Part shown: piece after piece, positions 23,744-36,446 of the stretch | How positions within the stretch are numbered: position 1 is the stretch's first letter | Layout: the number at the start of each line of letters is the position of its first letter | NCBI GenBank assembly: GCA_964017065.1 | Contig: OZ024789.1 | Coordinates: forward strand, 7,010,191-7,074,190 | Direction of reading: 5' to 3' | DNA: 64,000 nucleotides | From: Haliclona indistincta | Lineage: Eukaryota; Porifera; Demospongiae; Haplosclerida; Chalinidae | Made by a program: the position numbers and the translations under genes | Notes under the pieces: generated by a model | The model's input: the letters and a program-made list of their open reading frames with translations, nothing else | What the model was told of the DNA's origin: nothing | Databases searched by the model: none

Positions 23744-24342
23744 TTAACCCTTTAATTACTAAATTATCTTGCTGAAATTTTAACCTCGTAAATGCTGACC
23801 ACTTCTCTTGTGAATATCTCGTGTGTCTTTTGTGCTACTGGTCTCAAATTTGCGTCCTTTTACGCCAGTGAGTAGCCGCAATTGCCCACACTCAAGTCAG
23901 TCGATACGCCCCTCCCACTTCGAAAGTGAAGCCGATAAAGTGCAACGACCTCGTCAAATTTTGCTCAAAGTTAGTGCTTTGGGGCTGGATACTGAAAAGT
24001 ACACACAACTAGCAGTGGTTTTGGTGAGTGCAAAATGTAGTCCAGATCATAGAGAATGCACGAAAATGTGTTTCCGAGCACCCTGAAGCCATAAAATGTC
24101 CGAATTTTCTTGGCAGCCATTTTCTTTTTCTTAAAATGTTGTGAAATTTGCACTGAAGCCATAGAAATGCCGAAGCCAATACGTTTAGCGCAGGGGGCGC
24201 GCCGAAAACCAGTCAATTTTTTGCGGTTATTTGTATTCTTCAATTTGGCTCAATTTTGGGATATTTTAGCACTTTTTCATAAAGTTATGGTGTCTGAAGT
24301 ATGTATGTCGCCAAAAGGCGACAATAGGGGTTAAAGGGTTAA
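23744..24342. mobile_element. piggyBac-like MITE, copy 2
   Basis: A 599-bp copy of the element at 559-1156 in the same orientation, with TTAACCCTTTAA and TTAAAGGGTTAA ends. Differences are scattered point changes and small indels. It is non-coding and inserted in element 2. Confidence 0.82.
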
Positions 24343-24443
24343 CCCTCCCACCGCGATTAATGGCACGTATTCATAACTCAGAAACGTATAATTAAAATAT
24401 TCGGCCTGGTGGACAAGGGCGTTATTTAGAATCATTTCCCAAT

Positions 24444-25095
24444 CGTTCTGTGTAGAAATTATTGGAAATTCCGCGTTCTTCTCCTCGCTCTGAGATAGGG
24501 AATTACTTGTCCTACAACCGCCTTACCTTGGGAAATAGATCAGTCCTTTTAGTGGCTTGCTGAGGATGAAACATTTTCCACGTAGACCCAAGGATTCTTG
24601 CGTCTGCAGTGACGACCAATTTCGTCTGAAACCACGCTGGAATCACTGCTACAATTCTGAAACACAAGATTATAGACTACAAAGGTTAGATAACAATGTT
24701 ACTGTAGCTACCAGATGCAAGGAACCAACTCAAGCTGTTCAACAGAAGCAGAAGATCGGTATTCAGGCGTGGCCTGAACTCGACGATCTATCTCGAGCGT
24801 GTTCAGTTTGTGGTGGTTTCTTGCATCTAGTAGCTACAGTAACATTGTTATCTAACCTTTGTAGTCTATAATCTTGTGTTTCAGAATTGTAGCAGTGATT
24901 CCAGCGTGGTTTCAGACGAAATTGGTCGTCACTGCAGACGCAAGAATCCTTGGGTCTACGTGGAAAATGTTTCATCCTCAGCAAGCCACTAAAGGACTGA
25001 TCTATTTCCCAAGGTAAGGCGGTTGTAGGACAAGTAATTCCCTATCTCAGAGCGAGGAGAAGAACGCGGAATTTCCAATAATTTCTACACAGAAC
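24444..25095. mobile_element. Foldback element nested in the left TIR
   Basis: Arms 24444-24721 and about 24820-25095 are near-perfect inverted copies around a spacer of about 98 bp. The right TIR of the host transposon lacks it (aatcgttcgataaggacttg), which shows it is an insertion. Both arms contain the same open frame reading inward (MLRMKHFPRRPKDS), but this is a by-product of symmetry. Non-autonomous. Confidence 0.8.
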
Positions 25096-25435
25096 GATTC
25101 ATATACACTTGTCATCCCGATGCAGTCTCAGGTCATGCACTCTCAGGGCAGTGCCACGCCCATCAGATGCACTCTCAGGTCAGTGCTACGCCCACCAAAC
25201 TTCCTGTCGAACACATGACCAGCGCATGGTTGAAGTCGCCTTCTCGTGATCATCAGTCGGCACTAATAGGCCGGGCTCACTTGAAGTGCACTCCAGCTTG
25301 CTCAACCTATTTCTCTTGACTGCAGTGTCTGTATGCATACTGGATGACGACTACTAGGCCGCCACTGTACTCGTGCACAGGCTAGCTGCCACACAGTCTC
25401 CACCGTTGAGTTGCAAAGTCAGCTAGACCTATCAT

Positions 25436-25680
25436 CTTGATGCACTCTCAGGCTAGTCCATTCTATCAGACCTGTCATCTCTTGATGCACTCTCAAGTTA
25501 GTCCACACTATCATCTCAGGTTAGTCCACACTATCAGCTAGACCTGTCATCTCTTGATGCACTCTCGGGTTAATAGTCCATTCTCTATCAGACCTGTCAT
25601 CTCTTGATGCACTCTCAGGTTAATAGTCCATTCTCTATCAGACCTGTCATCTCTTGATGCACTCTCAGGCCAGTGTTATG
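25436..25680. repeat. 46-bp subterminal tandem repeat, left side
   Basis: About five units of cagacctgtcatctcttgat + gcactctcaggttagtccat type. The same repeat occurs inverted at the right side of the element. These may be transposase-binding subterminal repeats. Confidence 0.75.
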
Positions 25681-26390
25681 CCTACCAAACTTCCTGTCGA
25701 ACACATGACCAGTGCATGGTTCAAGTCGCCTTCTCGTGATCGACAACATTACCAGCACAGTTGACTGGAGCAGCTCATTGCTCCATATAGATCTGGAATG
25801 GCGTAAGGCGATAGATCTAATACTGCATGTGCAGACTCTGTTTAACGTTAATGTGATATAAAATTATCTACACCATGAACTATAGGCCAGTTCTCAGTTG
25901 ATCTAGATCATGTGTGTCTTGATCATTATTCTAGCTTTTCACATGATAGATTATATATCTCTTGTTATCTCTCTGTATATACAAAGACATGTCGTTCTTG
26001 ATACTGTGATGCTGTTAGTACCACACTCACCAAAATAATGTTCCTACGGTACCCATCAGTTGTTGTATATTGCAGTCTGCATCATACGACCATTTTAACA
26101 GTAATAGGAGACAGCTATAATTATAGCTATATTCAGTGGCTATATTCATGTATTATTTTTGTTTTCTTCTTCCTTTGCAGTTGATCAGGAGATAGCTACT
26201 TCCGGCCACCATTATCTATGCCAGCACTATATGAACTGATTAATAATTTATAGTCATGTATGTATGCAGTGCTTGTTGTTCATTTTTGCAATAGAAATGT
26301 ATTGTAGCATCATGTAATAATAATCAATTGTTGTAGTGGAATTTAATTATAAATGCTATGTACTAGCCAACAGCCAATTGCTTCACACGT

Positions 26391-26913
26391 GTGCAACTGC
26401 AGCTCCATTGTACTTCCAGAGAATTAGTCTTGCGCGTGTTCTTCAGTGAGTTTGACTTCTTCAGTCTACACTCAGTTAATCAAGTACTCGTTGAACATCA
26501 TCCTGCTTCCTTGCCTGCCAGCTGCTTGCTTGCATTAGTGTCTATGGCACTGAAAAAGGCCTCCAGGAGTATATGGTAGCTATGCCGAGCTACTTGCTGA
26601 GATACCACCTTCACTGGGCATGCACAGTTGCCCACTCTGCAGTTCTTTAAGCCAACGTTTAAAAGCAGGCTCATCCTGCACCTAGAGTCACATGCACTGG
26701 AAGACCAGAGAGTCCTACAATGGTATGCACATGCATTTCATTACTGCTAGCTGTACTGATCAAAAATGCTATTATTTCTTAGGTAATTTCATACCGAGGT
26801 GCAGTCTGCCATGTAGATATGGCCCACACTACCACTGTCCAGAATGCAGCATTAGTATTTTGAGGAAGCATGCCTTTTTGAAACACCTGCAAAAGCATGC
26901 AGCCTGTGCATGA
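26391..26913 (+). CDS. C2H2 zinc-finger exon(s) of the Ulp1 transposon
   Basis: The clearest exon is 26783-26913, following a tttcttag acceptor. It encodes YHCPECSISILRKHAFLKHL, a C2H2 finger with C-x2-C and H-x4-H, ending at a stop at 26911-26913. An upstream frame at 26391-26579 may be a first exon or noise. A C2H2 finger near the N-terminus is common in transposon proteins that bind element ends. Whether it is joined to the downstream protease exons is not clear. Confidence 0.45.
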
Positions 26914-27049
26914 ATGTACAATTATAGGACTCGCATGTCACAACAGCAAGGCTGTTTCATCACCATGCAACTCTTCTAATGACCAAGGTACATGTGAAAC
27001 TCTACATTAGAACTAAAAGTAATAATTATATCCTTGCTTGCATGTGATA

Positions 27050-27530
27050 GACTGTGGGGCTTCTGCATCATATGACTTGGATTACTCTGACATCACTGAT
27101 CGAGGTATCTAACAATCAATATTAGTAGAGCAAATAATTATGTTTTGCACATATATTATTAGCAATTGATGACTGCAAGGTTCTTCCATTGTCGTACAAC
27201 TCTATTTTTGACAACACTGGCCATGGTATAGTTGTAAAAGTTGTTATAATTATTAATTTTACAGTTTTTTGCAGATGAAACACCTTTAGCAACTACGCAA
27301 CATGACTGCAATGTTCTTTCAGCCTACAATTCTCACTCTGAAACCGCTAACCAATTGCAAGGTATAAAATAGTTCAATACATGTATACCCATCAGCTTTT
27401 ACTCTTCGTAGATGTGAATAGATTTGTAACTGCATGTTCTTCTCAATGTTACTCTGATGCCATTATAAGACCATATTGTAGATGTTGTGTGGTTAACACC
27501 TCTTACAGGGTTGGAGATGCAAAAGGTTTG
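27050..27530 (+). CDS. Short polar exons, function unknown
   Basis: At least four short stretches bounded by ag and gt read as exons: ASASYDLDYSDITD at about 27060, CKVLPLSYNSIFDNTG at about 27180, ATTQHDCNVLSAYNS at about 27290, and RFVTACSSQCYSDAI with a Cys-rich end at about 27420-27520. Introns are about 50-70 bp. I recognise no domain. They lie between the zinc finger and the protease and could be one protein with either. Exon joins are not verified. Confidence 0.35.
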
Positions 27531-27749
27531 TGACATAGGATGCAAGTTCAATCCATGCCAACATTTACACCTGCATGCAGGTACAAAGGCTTACTTTGAG
27601 CTGTAAGAGCAAGCAGTTTATTCTTAGAGAAGTAGAAGCAGTGGTCTCTATCCACAAGACCTTAGTTATTTGATAGCAGGAATGGATCTGACTGGCGAAG
27701 TATATGCAATCATTTTTTGTTAAAATTTACACTGTATAATAAATTGCAG

Positions 27750-28640
27750 ATGATTGATGCAATGCTGAATATTTTCGCCATAGATGCTACCAGAAAGGTT
27801 AAAACCATTCTGTTTTATCATCTGTATTTTTAATACCTCAATCTATAATAGGTTCGTGTGATTGACAATCACTTCATGACTAAAGCACTGATTGATAACT
27901 CTGTGTTTTCATGGATAACTGTAAGTAAACTCAGAATAATAAATGCTGATTACAAAGCTCTATTGATACAGACACTTGATGGCACAGAATTTTTGTTAAT
28001 GGCAGCAAATGTGCATGGCAGGCACTGGTGTTTAGCTGTAAGCTATAATTACATTGCTTGCATGGCTGTATTGTTAGGCTATGTAGTTAAAAACTATTTT
28101 TATAATAATAGGGGATTGATATTTCTCACAAAGAGGTCTTCCAACTGGACCCTTTAGGTGGTCGGAATACTTCATATACTAATGTGTTATTTTTAAGCTG
28201 CACAATTCCACTATAATAATACAATCATGTTCTTATAGCCTGGGACTGATTGTGAACCAAGTTATCCTGAAGAATAAATCAACCAAAAACGTTCCTGAAG
28301 GATGGAAAGTCATAGTAGCTCGTGACACTGTTTGGTGATCATAAAATCAAAAGATCACTTCATTTATTTACATTGCATAACAGGGACTTCCAAGGCAAAC
28401 TTTTGGAAATGACTGTGGTGTTTTCACAATAATGGTAGCCATAATAGTATTGAATGATTAGAGTGTAAACTTATACTTTGCTTTAGTATGGTGTTTGCAA
28501 AATGACTGGAGCAGCATATGACTTCATTTTCTGTGGTAAACTCATGCATGCGCATGCTATTAATTATTTTAAGTAACATTATGAGCTATATAATGCAGAA
28601 GGACATGCGACAAATACGCTGGTGGTTGGGAAAACGTTTT
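27750..28640 (+). CDS. Ulp1-like C48 cysteine protease domain (multi-exon)
   Basis: The domain is a SUMO/ubiquitin-like protease fold. Exon 27750-27797 (MIDAMLNIFAID) is followed by 27852-28037 (VIDNHFMTKAL ... HGRHWCLA with the catalytic His), 28112-28157 (HKEVFQLDPL with the likely Asp), about 28250-28330 (EGWKVIVARD), about 28384-28432 (LPRQTFGNDCGVFTIM with oxyanion Gln and catalytic Cys) and about 28601-28645 (KDMRQIRWWLGKRF). All catalytic positions are present in the order His, Asp, Gln, Cys. The 28157 to 28250 join does not give an obvious frame, so this copy may be decayed or the splice site is not the one I chose. In transposons such proteases probably process element or host proteins. 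Confidence 0.7.
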
Positions 28641-28647
28641 ATACAGT

Positions 28648-29080
28648 ATGCAAGAGTATAGCCTGAACAGCTATTTTCAATCTATTAATGAAATTATTAT
28701 AGATTATCTCCACCTCAAAGCAGTCCTGAAAGCAGCAATGACAGTAGGTAAGTTTCGCCAAAAAATCAATCAATGCATTCATCATGTGACCAGTTGCGAA
28801 GAAACAGAAGAGCAGAGATTAGAAAATAGTGTTGTGTGGCCATCAGTACAACAAGTAGAAAGATGTATCACTAAATATCAGGTTTATGTATATTTAAGAA
28901 AGTGAAACTAGTGTTAATGTATTAATTATTGTTAGGAATATTTTAGGGCAATTGTGGAAGGTACAGTCCAATCTCAAAACAGAACCATACTCCTTGGTTG
29001 CCACTGGAAAAAACTAGAACGGCTGAAAGATTCGGCAATTGGCAATTCAATTAATCACTACTCAGATGATGAGGTATACT
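28648..29080 (+). CDS. C-terminal exons of the Ulp1 transposon, unknown domain
   Basis: The frame 28648-28880 (SINEIIIDYLHLKAVLKAAM ... PSVQQVERCITKYQ) runs to a gt donor after tatcag. The next exon at about 28935-29070 continues EYFRAIVEGTVQSQN and HWKKLERLKDS. It is rich in helix formers. I recognise no family. It probably belongs to the protease gene or a neighbouring gene in the same element. Confidence 0.4.
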
Positions 29081-29599
29081 TCAACTTGTTATGGAAAACC
29101 TATTCCTTTTGCCACATGTACACAGCTGGATAGACTTGTCAAGCAGCTAGTAGATTTGGTGACTAGCTGCAGTGAGTATTGCTGATGAAAAACTGGAGTT
29201 CCGGCTTGCCCACGACGTTTGTTTTGTGAGGTAAAATTAATCTATCCTATTATGTAATGTATTGTTGACATGCATGACAGGCAATGAAACTGGTACTCAT
29301 TGCAATCAAGAAATGTCAAATGAAGACATCATGACAGCATTGTATGGTTAAAAGTAAACAAGCCATTAAGAATAGTAGACAATTATAATTATTTGAAAAT
29401 TTCATAGTACATGTAGTCTAATTTTAATTTAACACCATACACTCAATAAAATGCGATAGATATTTGCAAGAAGAAAGTGGATGTGTTATACTTTCAGTTG
29501 TGAGTAAATCAGACTAAAAACTATGACAGGTATACTACATGTTCACCACATATGCATAAAATAAGGAATGATGTGTCCTCAAAGAGTGGACTACTAGCC

Positions 29600-30030
29600 T
29601 GCATGAGAGAGCATCAAGAGATGACAGGTCTGATAGAGAATGGACTAGCCTGAGAGTGTATCAAGAGATGACGGGTCTGATAGAGACGGACTAGCCTGAG
29701 AGTACATCAAGAGATGATAGGTCTGATAGAATGGACTAGCCTGAGAGTGCATCAAGAGATGACAGGTCTGATAGAATGGACTAACCTGAGAGTGCATCAA
29801 GAGATGACAGGTCTGATAGAATGGACTAGCCTGAGAGTGCATCAAGAGATGACAGGTCTGATAGAATGGACTAACCTGAGAGTGCATCAAGAGATGACAG
29901 GTCTGATAGAATGGACTAGCCCGAGAGTGCATCAAGAGATGACAGGTCTGATAGAATGGACTAACCTGAGAGTGCATCAAGAGATGACAGGTCTGATAGA
30001 ATGGACTAGCCTGAGAGTGCATGCATCAAG
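29600..30030. repeat. 46-bp subterminal tandem repeat, right side
   Basis: About nine units of tgatagaatggactagcctg + agagtgcatcaagagatgac type, the inverse of the left array. Both strands show long open frames because the unit length (45-46 bp) often preserves frame; these are not genes. Confidence 0.85.
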
Positions 30031-30442
30031 ATGATAGGTCTAGCTGACTCAACTGTGGAGACTGTGTGGCAGCTAGCCTGTGCACGAGTACAGTGGCGGC
30101 CTAGTAGTCGTCATCCAGTATGCATACAGACACTGCAGTCAAGAGAAATAGGTTGAGCAAGCTGGAGTGCACTTCAAGTGAGCCCGGCCTAGTGCCGACT
30201 GATCACGAGAAGGCGACTTCAACCATGCGCTGGTCATGTGTTCGACAGGAAGTTTGGTGGGCGTAGCACTGACCTGAGAGTGCATCTGATGGGCGTGGCA
30301 CTGCCCTGAGAGTGCATGACCTGAGACTGCATCGGGATGACAAGTCCTTATCGAACGATTGGGAAATGATTCTAAATAACGCCCTTGTCCACCAGGCCGA
30401 ATATTTTAATTATACGTTTCTGAGTTATGAATACGTGCCATT

Positions 30443-31960
30443 GTAAACGTTGCTCCACCCACGTCACGCGATGGCTGCTTCTGAATATCGAATTGTGACA
30501 GCTATCTCGGTACTGCGCTTCGTCTCTGCTCTGGACGCTTCAGCACGGAAGCTAGAGGTACGACAATGTTTTCTCAACCTGTACTATATCCTGGGCTACT
30601 GTTGTTTGTCCATCGAAGCTTCAGTTGGACCGTCAAAGCTATCTGCTACCATCATACACATACGCGAGCAACTATTCTTCGCTTCTTCCCTACCCCACGC
30701 AGCGTAAGCTGTACCAGGAACCTTCTGTGTTGTTCAAAACTGGACCTTGGCCATTGTAGAAGACTCTGTGAGCGTGATAACGACATCATCGACGGCTTTC
30801 AACTTGTACCGGGCGTGTCTACTCCACCTACCTTACCGCCATTCTTCCCATCATGTTGCTGTAACTTGGAGGGCAGTCTGTGCCACTTCTACTCGCCTCT
30901 GCGCGTTTGCTACAGCTAAGTGAGTGTTGTCTATCATACTACTATACTCCAGAGCTTTGCTAGTAAACTTTTAAGCTTTGAATGAGCCGTCAAAGCTACT
31001 CGCCAGCAAGTGATGGTGGACGAGTGAGATGTCACGATTCTCCTTCGTGTTGCTCTGTGTACACGGCAACTACAGCCTCTTAGGATGTTTAGAACTTGAC
31101 CATGGTCATTGTGGGAGCCTTTTTGTGTGTGTAACTAAGCACAACTGCTGTTGACAGCCTTGTTGGAGCTCATTTTCTGTCTCAACTAGAACAGAAATAA
31201 TTTCGAGGAGAACACAGCTTTGTTGCTGCACACTTTGTATCACTATTTTACACTTCCAACAGCTTAGTAAGTGTTGTATAACATCTGGTTTGCCTTTAGC
31301 TATCTACTAGCAAGCTATTGAGTTATTTGTGACAACCAAGTGAGTAAATTTTTATACTTATTGTGCCAGCTAAGCACACTGCTTTCTCTGTACAGCGTAC
31401 GTGAGCGACGTTTGTATCGTCAGGATGCTCATGCTTGCTATGGACGATTGTAATCTTTAAAAAGGTGAAAATAGAATGTATTCACCTTGTGTGTAGCGTT
31501 CGTGTTGCTAGTGTGGGCTTGGTGCTAGTGTCTCTTACATTATAATCAGTAAAGCATGTATGTCGCTAAATAATGTCGTGATTGTTGTGTGTACTGTAGC
31601 TTGATGGCAGTCATGGCATGTGCATTGTAGCTTGATGGTAGTCATGGCAGTAGTTAGTGTGTCATACACTTCAGTTGTATAGTTACAATGCTCAAGTTAT
31701 CAGTGTTGTTACTAGACTTTTCATCTATTACAGTGCTGAGAAACTACTATGCTATCTGCTGATACCTCGACTTCTTTTAATGCTGTCTGCTCCCGATCAA
31801 AATCCTTGTACAAGCTTTCCATTACTTTTATGATGATTGCGTGATTGATAATAATATTCAAACACACACCACCCTCATCTTCCTGAGTAGCAAACTGTCT
31901 GTGAAAGCATGTACAGCACTCATCTCAACAGCTAAGCTGTGTAGACACTACTACACAACC
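30443..31960. other. No gene recognised
   Basis: About 1.5 kb between two transposons. It has a few short open frames and some weak internal repetition (tggaccttggccattgtaga at about 30743 and a similar ttgaccatggtcattgtggg at about 31094). It could be part of the Plavaka-like element or old element 2 sequence. I see no domain. Confidence 0.45.
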
Positions 31961-32207
31961 AAAACAAGGTCTCCGTATCAAGGACGTAATCTATTATGAT
32001 ACCGCGTTGTAGCATATCCCTTGTATCAGAACTTTCCGGTAATCGAATGTAATAGCCTTGTACTAACAGCATTGTTACCGTAACCATATCAGTACTGTAT
32101 CTGGCTTCGCCCCTGTTTCATACTGTAAAATCAGGTCCGAACCAACATTGTATCTATCCTGTATCACGCATTTAAATTTCATGTATATATTATACTGTAA
32201 AAAAATA

Positions 32208-35200
32208 TTATTGATTCATACAAAAAACATTTAAACAATACAAGCGATTGGTTTCAAAATTATGAACATATTGTAGCTTGTCTAAAGTAACTTCCTCCCG
32301 CTCAACAATGACAGAACCACTGTTCACAAAGTCGCATGACTCGTCACACTCATGTACAAAAGATACTTCTGCTTTAACTGAGGTAGATGGCATCAGCTTG
32401 AAGTTAGTGGTGATCGAATATAAAGGACAGTCTAGATTGTTTACTACACCTGCCATACCCTCCATCTGCTGTACCAAACACACCTTGTCGTTCTTGTACT
32501 TTAAACCAAGTACAAACATTCCATACATCACCTAGTCAAGAGAAAATCTAGAATAGTAATAAAACCTTCTGGATGATGTAACAAACCTCAGTGCCCCCTC
32601 CTAGTTTGATGAAAGAACCATTGTGAGCCATTTGACCAACCTGCGTCATCACTCCACCATACACAAAAACAAGAGCACTCAATGGTACATGTTCTGGTAG
32701 AAACAGCATGGAAGCGGAACACAGACCAGCTATATCAGTTGATACACCTTTTGCCACAACACTCACTTCTCCAAGCACCATTTGTCGAGTATGCTACATA
32801 AGAATATTGCGTAATATTAATTATACTATTTCTCTGTGCATCAATATTACCTTCAATAGACGTAGTGAACCTGGTTGAAATATATCTTTGTCGTGGTGAA
32901 GGGTTCTAAGAGGGATACTGTTTACAAAGTGTTGAACAGTACTTTGTGAGTATAGCTCCTGTAATCCTGCTCCACTACTATAATTATACAAGCACTATTA
33001 TATTGATTATGCTCGAGAACATAAGGTTACCTTTGTTTACCATCCAGAGACCCACCATCGCCAAGAAAACGAAGGTGTTCTAGCACATCGAAACAATTCG
33101 CAATGTCCTTGCTTGGTGATTGGCGATTACCAAACACATTGAATGTACGTAAAATAGAATTGAATGCCTCACATCTACAGTCATAAGATGTGCATCATAA
33201 TAGTTATACATCATGCATCATTTATCTTACCTTTCAGTGTTAAAAGCAGAAGTAGGCCCAAACTCAATCATGTTATCTACTAAATGTAAGAGAAGGTGAA
33301 TCTTCGGCTTTTTAAGCATGTCAGGAAAAGCCACTCTGACTGCTTCAACAAATTCAACACAAACACTATGACAGCTATCTTTGTTCTTGGTAGAAAAGGG
33401 AGTGATGTAGGCAATCTGAAATACCTTTACACAAGTATTATAAACCATTCTTAGCACAAAGTGTATTAACCTTAGAAAGGCAAAACCAAACTTGGAACTG
33501 CTCATCATTGAGATAGTCTTGAACAAGAAAGATTGCCACCTGAAAAAAATCATACATAATAATTATCATTATTATTATTACTACCTGCATCCATGCTTTA
33601 AAATCTCGGCCAACAAATGAGCGATAATTTCTGGTGAGATTCCCCAAGACCTTTTCATCAATTCCTGACAAGGGGAACGCTTGCAAATGAGCGTGAAGTT
33701 TTTTCTTATCTTCAGCAGAAAGAGAAGCCATAAGCATATGGAGAAGATATTTACACGGACCCAAAAGGATCGTGTGAAGAGTCTCAACAGGAGTCGACCT
33801 AATACATGTGCATGATTTGTGCCAACATACTATAATTAACTAACCTGTACAAGTCACATGGAAGTGACAGTAAATAATTGGTGCTTTCTCTTAACCCACA
33901 TTCTTTTCTTGCCTCAATCTTCTTGTTTTCCGAGGTCTTCGCTTTGATATTCTCAATTTGTTTCAGTGAAATTTCTTTTGTTCTAAGCTGAGCGACAGAG
34001 TCCGGTGCAATGTCCTTGTCAGTCTATTGATGTACATAATCAGGAGAACATGAACTGTTATAAGGTACAACTTCGGTGTCATCAGAATAACACTTAATTA
34101 CGCATTTCTGCTGTTACAAAAATATTTTGCATCACATTATGAGTAGCACGTTCTTCTCAGCGCTTTCAATGGCTTATATACGAGGTCTTTCCTTGCTTGA
34201 GCACACACCAACAATATGCGTGTTCATAGCATTCTCTGTCACTAAGCAAAAAGTATCAGTGATCAGCTTGTAGTGTGTGTTTACAAAATGCTACATCTCA
34301 CAAGCACAAAACTTCAAAATAAGGACTGCTTTTGATGGCACTCATTAACCGTTTACAGTTGCATGTTCCTTTCGTTCATAATGCTCCTGATATAACACAT
34401 AATTTTATTATACTTCTATTGAGTTATCCTACCCTACTTTAACAAAGCTCACCAAACAAATCCTACAAAACTTCTTTGCAGTCGAGCCCATGTGATTGAG
34501 TATTTCAGATGCTCGTGGGTTATCGCCAATAAAGATCAAAACAGGAGCAAACACTCTGACCTGCTTTTGAAGGTGAGCATCAAAAGCCTTAATACCACGC
34601 TGCTCAAGAAGGAGAAGGTCACCAACAATTGGGGCACTTATTTGCATGCAATCGGCCCGATTAGAACAGGCAATGAAGTGGATATTAGACAGCTTAGAGT
34701 TTTCATGACGAGGAAGACCAGCCAAAAGAAGGCACCAATAATCGAATTTATTCCACTTTTTACTTCTGTTACCGCTTGTGTCATCAGAGTAGATAATCAA
34801 CGGGCAAACAATAGTTGGCAAATCGCTTCTATCTTCACAAGTTGCTGTAAACCTTGAATAACTCTGCATTAAGAATAGTTGGTTTGCAATACATGCATAC
34901 AAAAAAGTGTATAGTAAGCACCTCATGGCTCATTGTATTCATGGCTCCATTTGGTGAGCATTCCACAATTATAGCTGGTGGTATACTTTCTTGTACAAAA
35001 TTCATCGAAGTGAAGATTTTGTCAGCAAGCACATGTGCAGCAGGGTCACAGTACATGTAGTTAACATGGTTGTTAAACCTATACTTGTTGCGTAAAGCGT
35101 AATACATTAATTTATCACTTACTGAACAAACTGAGGCAACGTAGGAAGGCAGTGCACTAAAGCAAAAGGTTCACTATGTCCGACCTGCATGCACACATAT

Positions 35201-36446
35201 TACAACATGTCAACAAACATCAATATAATAATGACGTAACTATTGTATTCATATGAAACTAACCATTTCAACAAACTTCAATATCTTGCCAATAGTAGTA
35301 CCGTACAAGGTATGTGTGAAGGTGACGAAGTCGTTGACATAAAATAATGTCCCCGAAATGTCCACCATGGATGCTTGAAAGCGGGGGTCATTTTTCCACC
35401 TTTCACCATGATATATCTCTCTATAAAAATTATTATATTGAAGGTAATATTAAAAATCAACGTACTGATAAAATTCAGAGCCGTAAACAGGCAATCTGTG
35501 AAGCATCTTCGCAACACTTGGCATGCCAAGACACATTCTCAGTATGTGTGATGGACGTCGCATATGGAAAGGTATTCCTCCATCGGTATAATGCTGTTAT
35601 CATTGTACATGAAAAAACACGTATATTTGTATTGAAGTACCTTTTGTGGGACTTCAGATTCAGGCAGTGCAAATTTTTTTACATCACTAAATGAAGGAAC
35701 AATGACAGACTGTGTCTGATGCAATAGATACCAGATGAATGTCAGAGTAGACTCGCCCTACAATGCATAAAAGAATGTCATAACTACAAGTCAATCCAAT
35801 GTGTAATAACAGACCACACGATGTGGACTATGCATTAGCATATAGAGGAGAGCAAACAGCTTTGAAGGGAATGGAGTGAAGTCGGAATACTTCTGAACAG
35901 TTTGAAAAACTGCCACAAAGTCTAAAGCAGCAACCATACGCATCAAATTAATTTAATTGCCAAAGTATAATTATCTTACCTATGTGTTCGTCTTCATCGC
36001 CATCATGATTACTTTCTTCGGGTGTGAATAAGTCGAATGCCATGTCTTCGTCACTACTAAATTCATCTCCATCTTTACCCACATTTGTAATGCTCTCTGC
36101 ATGTGTATGTTCCTGTAGCACATTTAAGTATCCTGTCTCAAAATCATTTCTCGAGCATGATGAGCCACTGGCTTCCTGTATTTATAACATTCACAAGAGT
36201 ACAGCAGCCATAGTATGTATGAACCTGTAGCAACAATGAAGTAGATGTTGTCCTTGGAGCACACTTTAACAGCTTCTCGAAGCGTTTGTGGCTCGCTGTC
36301 GTATAGTGACGATCAAGTTTGGACTTGAATTCAAATGAGACATTGCAAATATTGCAGTAGTATTCTAAAGTCAAATAATAGGATGGGAATGTATACATGT
36401 AAGTAAAGATCATCTCACTTGCTAACTGGGCACTATTAGCAGCCAT
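32208..36446 (-). CDS. Plavaka-like (CMC superfamily) transposase, multi-exon
   Basis: Start at 36446 (MAANSAQLA), then a first intron and a C2H2 finger (YYCNICNVSFEFKSKLDRHY). An acidic region follows (DGDEFSSDEDMAFDLFTPEE). The transposase core carries IIYSDDTSGNRSKKWNKFD (first Asp) and LPRHENSKLSNIHF at 34860-34690, then IFIGDNPRASEILNHMGST with the second Asp and a CRIC zinc motif at about 34540-34450. It ends with KPKIHLLLHLVDN and FNTER joined to CEAFNSILRTFN (catalytic Glu) at about 33300-33150. The last exons (32781-32208) form the usual C-terminal domain (GSFIKLGGGTEV, MYGMFVLGLKY) and stop at 32208. Introns are about 45-120 bp. Exon joins were not all verified, but I saw no interrupted catalytic exon. 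The gene starts 140 bp from a divergent gene. Confidence 0.75.

Larger units (their letters stand above)
24359..30442 (+). mobile_element. Long-TIR DNA transposon carrying a Ulp1-type protease
   Basis: The termini are inverted copies: AATGGCACGTATTCATAACT at 24359 and its complement ending at 30442. Inverted similarity continues inward for about 1 kb on each side, including a region near ggtcatgtgttcgacaggaa, and into arrays of a 46-bp repeat. The left TIR is split by a 0.65-kb foldback element. Between the TIRs are small plus-strand exons: a C2H2 finger, short acidic/polar exons, a Ulp1 (C48) protease and a helical C-terminal part. No DDE transposase is recognised, so the superfamily is open. 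Ulp1 proteases accompany several DNA transposon groups, including Zisupton, CMC elements and Polintons. No clear target duplication was found. Confidence 0.7.

Noticed and set aside
24557..24984. Two mirror-image frames (MLRMKHFPRRPKDS) in the foldback element
   Set aside because: Both arms of an inverted repeat give the same frame; no domain and no splice structure.
29645..30034. Overlapping 125- and 106-codon frames on both strands
   Set aside because: By-product of the 46-bp subterminal repeat of the Ulp1 transposon.
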